From assembly GCA_934643765.1 (NCBI GenBank), contig CAKUCT010000086.1, positions 1 to 7,847 on the forward strand: a stretch of 7,847 nucleotides of DNA, read 5' to 3'. The stretch comes from an uncultured Oscillospiraceae bacterium. Lineage in GTDB: Bacteria > Bacillota > Clostridia > Oscillospirales > Oscillospiraceae. The notes under the pieces are model-generated. The model was not told the origin of the DNA. It saw only the letters and a program-made list of their open reading frames with translations, and searched no databases. This document shows, piece by piece, positions 6,365-7,847 of the stretch (the first letter of the stretch is position 1; every line of letters starts with the position of its first letter). The translations under genes were made by a program, and so were the position numbers.

Positions 6365-6416
6365 CATATGGGATATAGGAAAGAAAAGAAGAAACCAGCA
6401 TTTTTAGCAATTACGC

Positions 6417-7847
6417 TTACTCTTCCGGCGCCCAGCACTTGATGTTGGCAATCGAGCCGCCCATGTCGCACATCTGCGTCTTGATGCAGATCGCGTCAAT
6501 CAGATAGCAGCGGTTGGACGCGGTGACGGATGCCTTCGCGCGGACCAGCGCTTCCTTGAGCTCTTCCGGGCTGAACACACGCTCTGCCACACAGCCATAG
6601 GCTTCGCCGAGCTTGACATAGTCGATGGTGCCGTCCTGGTTGTAGGGCATTTCGACCGCATACTCAAAGCCATAGCCCTTCTGGTTCTGGCGGATGAGGC
6701 CGAGGTATGCATTGTTGAGCACAACCACGATGATCGGCTTCTTGAACGCGGAAGCAACGGCAATCTCCTCGCCCATGAACGTCAGGCCGAAGTCGCCGAC
6801 GACCGTGACGGACTGCGCCTCAGGATGCGCAACCTTTGCGCCGAAGGCCGCAGGAATCTCATAGCCAAGCGTGCCTGCGCCGCCGGACGGCAGATACTTG
6901 CCCGCGCGGTTGATCTTCTGCAGCTGGCCGGACCAGATCTGCGTAATGCCGCAGCCGGAGGTGAAATAGGTCTCGTCGTCAAACGCCTCGTTCACTTCCT
7001 GGAACACGCGGTGCGGCATCATCGGGCTGCAGTCATAGTCGGTCTTTCTTGCAAGCTCTGCGCGCAGCTCCGGCAGCTTCTTGACGCGCTCGGATGCTTC
7101 GGGATGCAGGCCCTGCTTCTCGACTTCTTTGATCAGCGCTTCGATGGCAAGCTTCGCGCTCGAAACGATGCCGAGCGTCGGCTCAAAGACCAGGCCGATC
7201 TGCTTGGGGTCGATGTTGATGTGGATGAACTTCCGGTCGCCGCAGTAGGTCTTGAGATCGCCGGTGTGGCGGTCGGAGAAGCGGTTGCCGATGGCAAGCA
7301 CGAGGTCGCTATCGAGCATCACACGGTTGCCGACCGGCTGGCCGACCTGAATGCCGCAGTGACCGGCGTTCAGCGGATGATCCTCGGGAATGCCGCCCTT
7401 GGCCTGATAGGTCGTGATGACGGGCATCTGCAGCATCTCGGCAAGCTTCACAGCCTCGTCGGTGCACTCGTCGATGAAGCAGCCGCCGCCCATAATCATA
7501 ACGGGCGCCTTGCTCTCGGCGATCATGCGGACCGCCTCTGCGATCTTCGCCTCGTCGGGCTTCACAACGGGGATGGCCTTCGGCTCGTAGCTGTCAATAT
7601 CAAAGTCAATCTGCGTGTTCTGGCAGTTCAGCGGGAACTCGATCAGAACCGGGCCCGGGCGGCCTTCACGCATCAGATAGAACGCCTCGTTCATGATCTT
7701 CGGCAGATCGTTGGCGTCCATAACGCACCAGGCGCCCTTGGTAACGGTCTTTGCGATGTCGGGCATATCGACACACTGGAACGGCTCCTGCTTGAGCTGG
7801 TTGGTGTTGGCCTGGCCAACAACGCAGAATACCGGCATGGAGTCGAT
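6417..7847 (-). CDS. gcl: Glyoxylate carboligase (tartronate-semialdehyde synthase), N-terminus beyond window
   Basis: A thiamine-diphosphate enzyme that condenses two glyoxylate molecules into tartronate semialdehyde and CO2, feeding the glycerate pathway from glycolate, ureide or allantoin breakdown. 476 codons are visible and the frame stays open at 7847. By comparison with E. coli Gcl as I recall it, about 90 N-terminal residues are missing. Gcl rather than acetolactate synthase is indicated by IGNRFSDRHTG (186-196 from the first visible codon), followed by a DRKFIHINIDPKQIG stretch, and by NNAYLGLIRQ, which closely match E. coli Gcl (IGNRFANRHTG, NNAYLGLIRQ). The ThDP-binding motif runs from GDF (351-353) to NN (378-379). 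The site where Gcl characteristically has Val in place of the catalytic Glu is outside the window. The C-terminus is about 25 residues shorter than in E. coli. The gene is convergent with the IclR-family regulator; its promoter and any hyi, garR or glxK partners would lie beyond 7847. Confidence 0.88.
   Translation of the reverse strand: MDSMPVFCVVGQANTNQLKQEPFQCVDMPDIAKTVTKGAWCVMDANDLPKIMNEAFYLMREGRPGPVLIEFPLNCQNTQIDFDIDSYEPKAIPVVKPDEAKIAEAVRMIAESKAPVMIMGGGCFIDECTDEAVKLAEMLQMPVITTYQAKGGIPEDHPLNAGHCGIQVGQPVGNRVMLDSDLVLAIGNRFSDRHTGDLKTYCGDRKFIHINIDPKQIGLVFEPTLGIVSSAKLAIEALIKEVEKQGLHPEASERVKKLPELRAELARKTDYDCSPMMPHRVFQEVNEAFDDETYFTSGCGITQIWSGQLQKINRAGKYLPSGGAGTLGYEIPAAFGAKVAHPEAQSVTVVGDFGLTFMGEEIAVASAFKKPIIVVVLNNAYLGLIRQNQKGYGFEYAVEMPYNQDGTIDYVKLGEAYGCVAERVFSPEELKEALVRAKASVTASNRCYLIDAICIKTQMCDMGGSIANIKCWAPEE

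Larger units (their letters stand above)
6122..6416. other. Non-coding convergent interval rich in palindromes
   Basis: No credible coding frame is present in these 295 nt. Five inverted repeats are crowded into 6144-6364. The 10-mer CGCCCTGCGG occurs twice in direct orientation (6126-6135 and 6287-6296), and GCGGAGC recurs at 6132-6138 and 6338-6344. The remainder (6365-6416) is AT-rich and purine-rich on the plus strand and shows nothing recognisable. The interval may be a composite of terminators or a copy of a dispersed intergenic repeat. Confidence 0.5.

Noticed and set aside
6417..7847. Acetolactate synthase large subunit (IlvB) as the identity of the ThDP enzyme
   Set aside because: IlvB has a GARFDDRVTG-type stretch. 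Here IGNRFSDRHTG, the following DPKQIG segment and NNAYLGLIRQ match glyoxylate carboligase, and no IlvN-type small subunit is adjacent on the visible side.

Overview
The window looks like chromosomal DNA of a GC-rich, low-complexity-free Firmicute, most plausibly a gut Clostridia/Oscillospiraceae-type bacterium. This is an inference from gene content and style: a short KdpD-type kinase with a DUF4118 membrane domain, a Gram-positive style heterodimeric ABC exporter, strong Shine-Dalgarno sequences, sigma-A type promoters, and intergenic palindromes. No phage, plasmid, transposase, CRISPR, tRNA or rRNA feature was seen.

Layout. (1) Positions 1-1445, minus strand: a two-component system, with an OmpR/KdpE-type response regulator (cut off by the window start, only its receiver domain visible) preceded by a short KdpD-like histidine kinase. 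The two genes overlap by 32 nt. Their promoter region carries three TTAACG hexamers, which look like binding sites for an OmpR/PhoB-family regulator. (2) Positions 1476-5207, minus strand: a two-gene operon for a heterodimeric ABC exporter. The genes overlap by 4 nt (ATGA), are headed by a good sigma-A promoter and end at a GC-rich hairpin. One subunit has a canonical Walker B glutamate but a deviant signature (LSTGE); the other has a canonical LSGGQ but an Asp in place of the Walker B Glu. This is the asymmetric-site pattern of LmrCD/TM287-288-type exporters. (3) Positions 5276-6121, plus strand: an IclR-family transcription regulator with its own clear promoter, divergent from the ABC operon. 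(4) Positions 6122-6416: a non-coding interval between convergent genes, packed with five inverted repeats including a perfect 17-bp stem. (5) Positions 6417-7847, minus strand: the C-terminal four-fifths of glyoxylate carboligase (Gcl), whose start lies beyond the window.

How they may work together. IclR-family AllR controls gcl in E. coli, and the regulator here keeps Asp, Cys, Ser and Ser at the spacing I recall for AllR's glyoxylate-contacting residues. The IclR gene and gcl are therefore a plausible glyoxylate-responsive pair, although the regulator's own position also makes the divergent ABC operon a possible target. The two-component system and the ABC exporter share a strand but are separated by a hairpin and a new promoter, so they are probably independent units.

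Nothing in the window amounts to a new biological system. The most worthwhile leads are the palindrome cluster, the TTAACG box array, and the question of what the IclR regulator controls.
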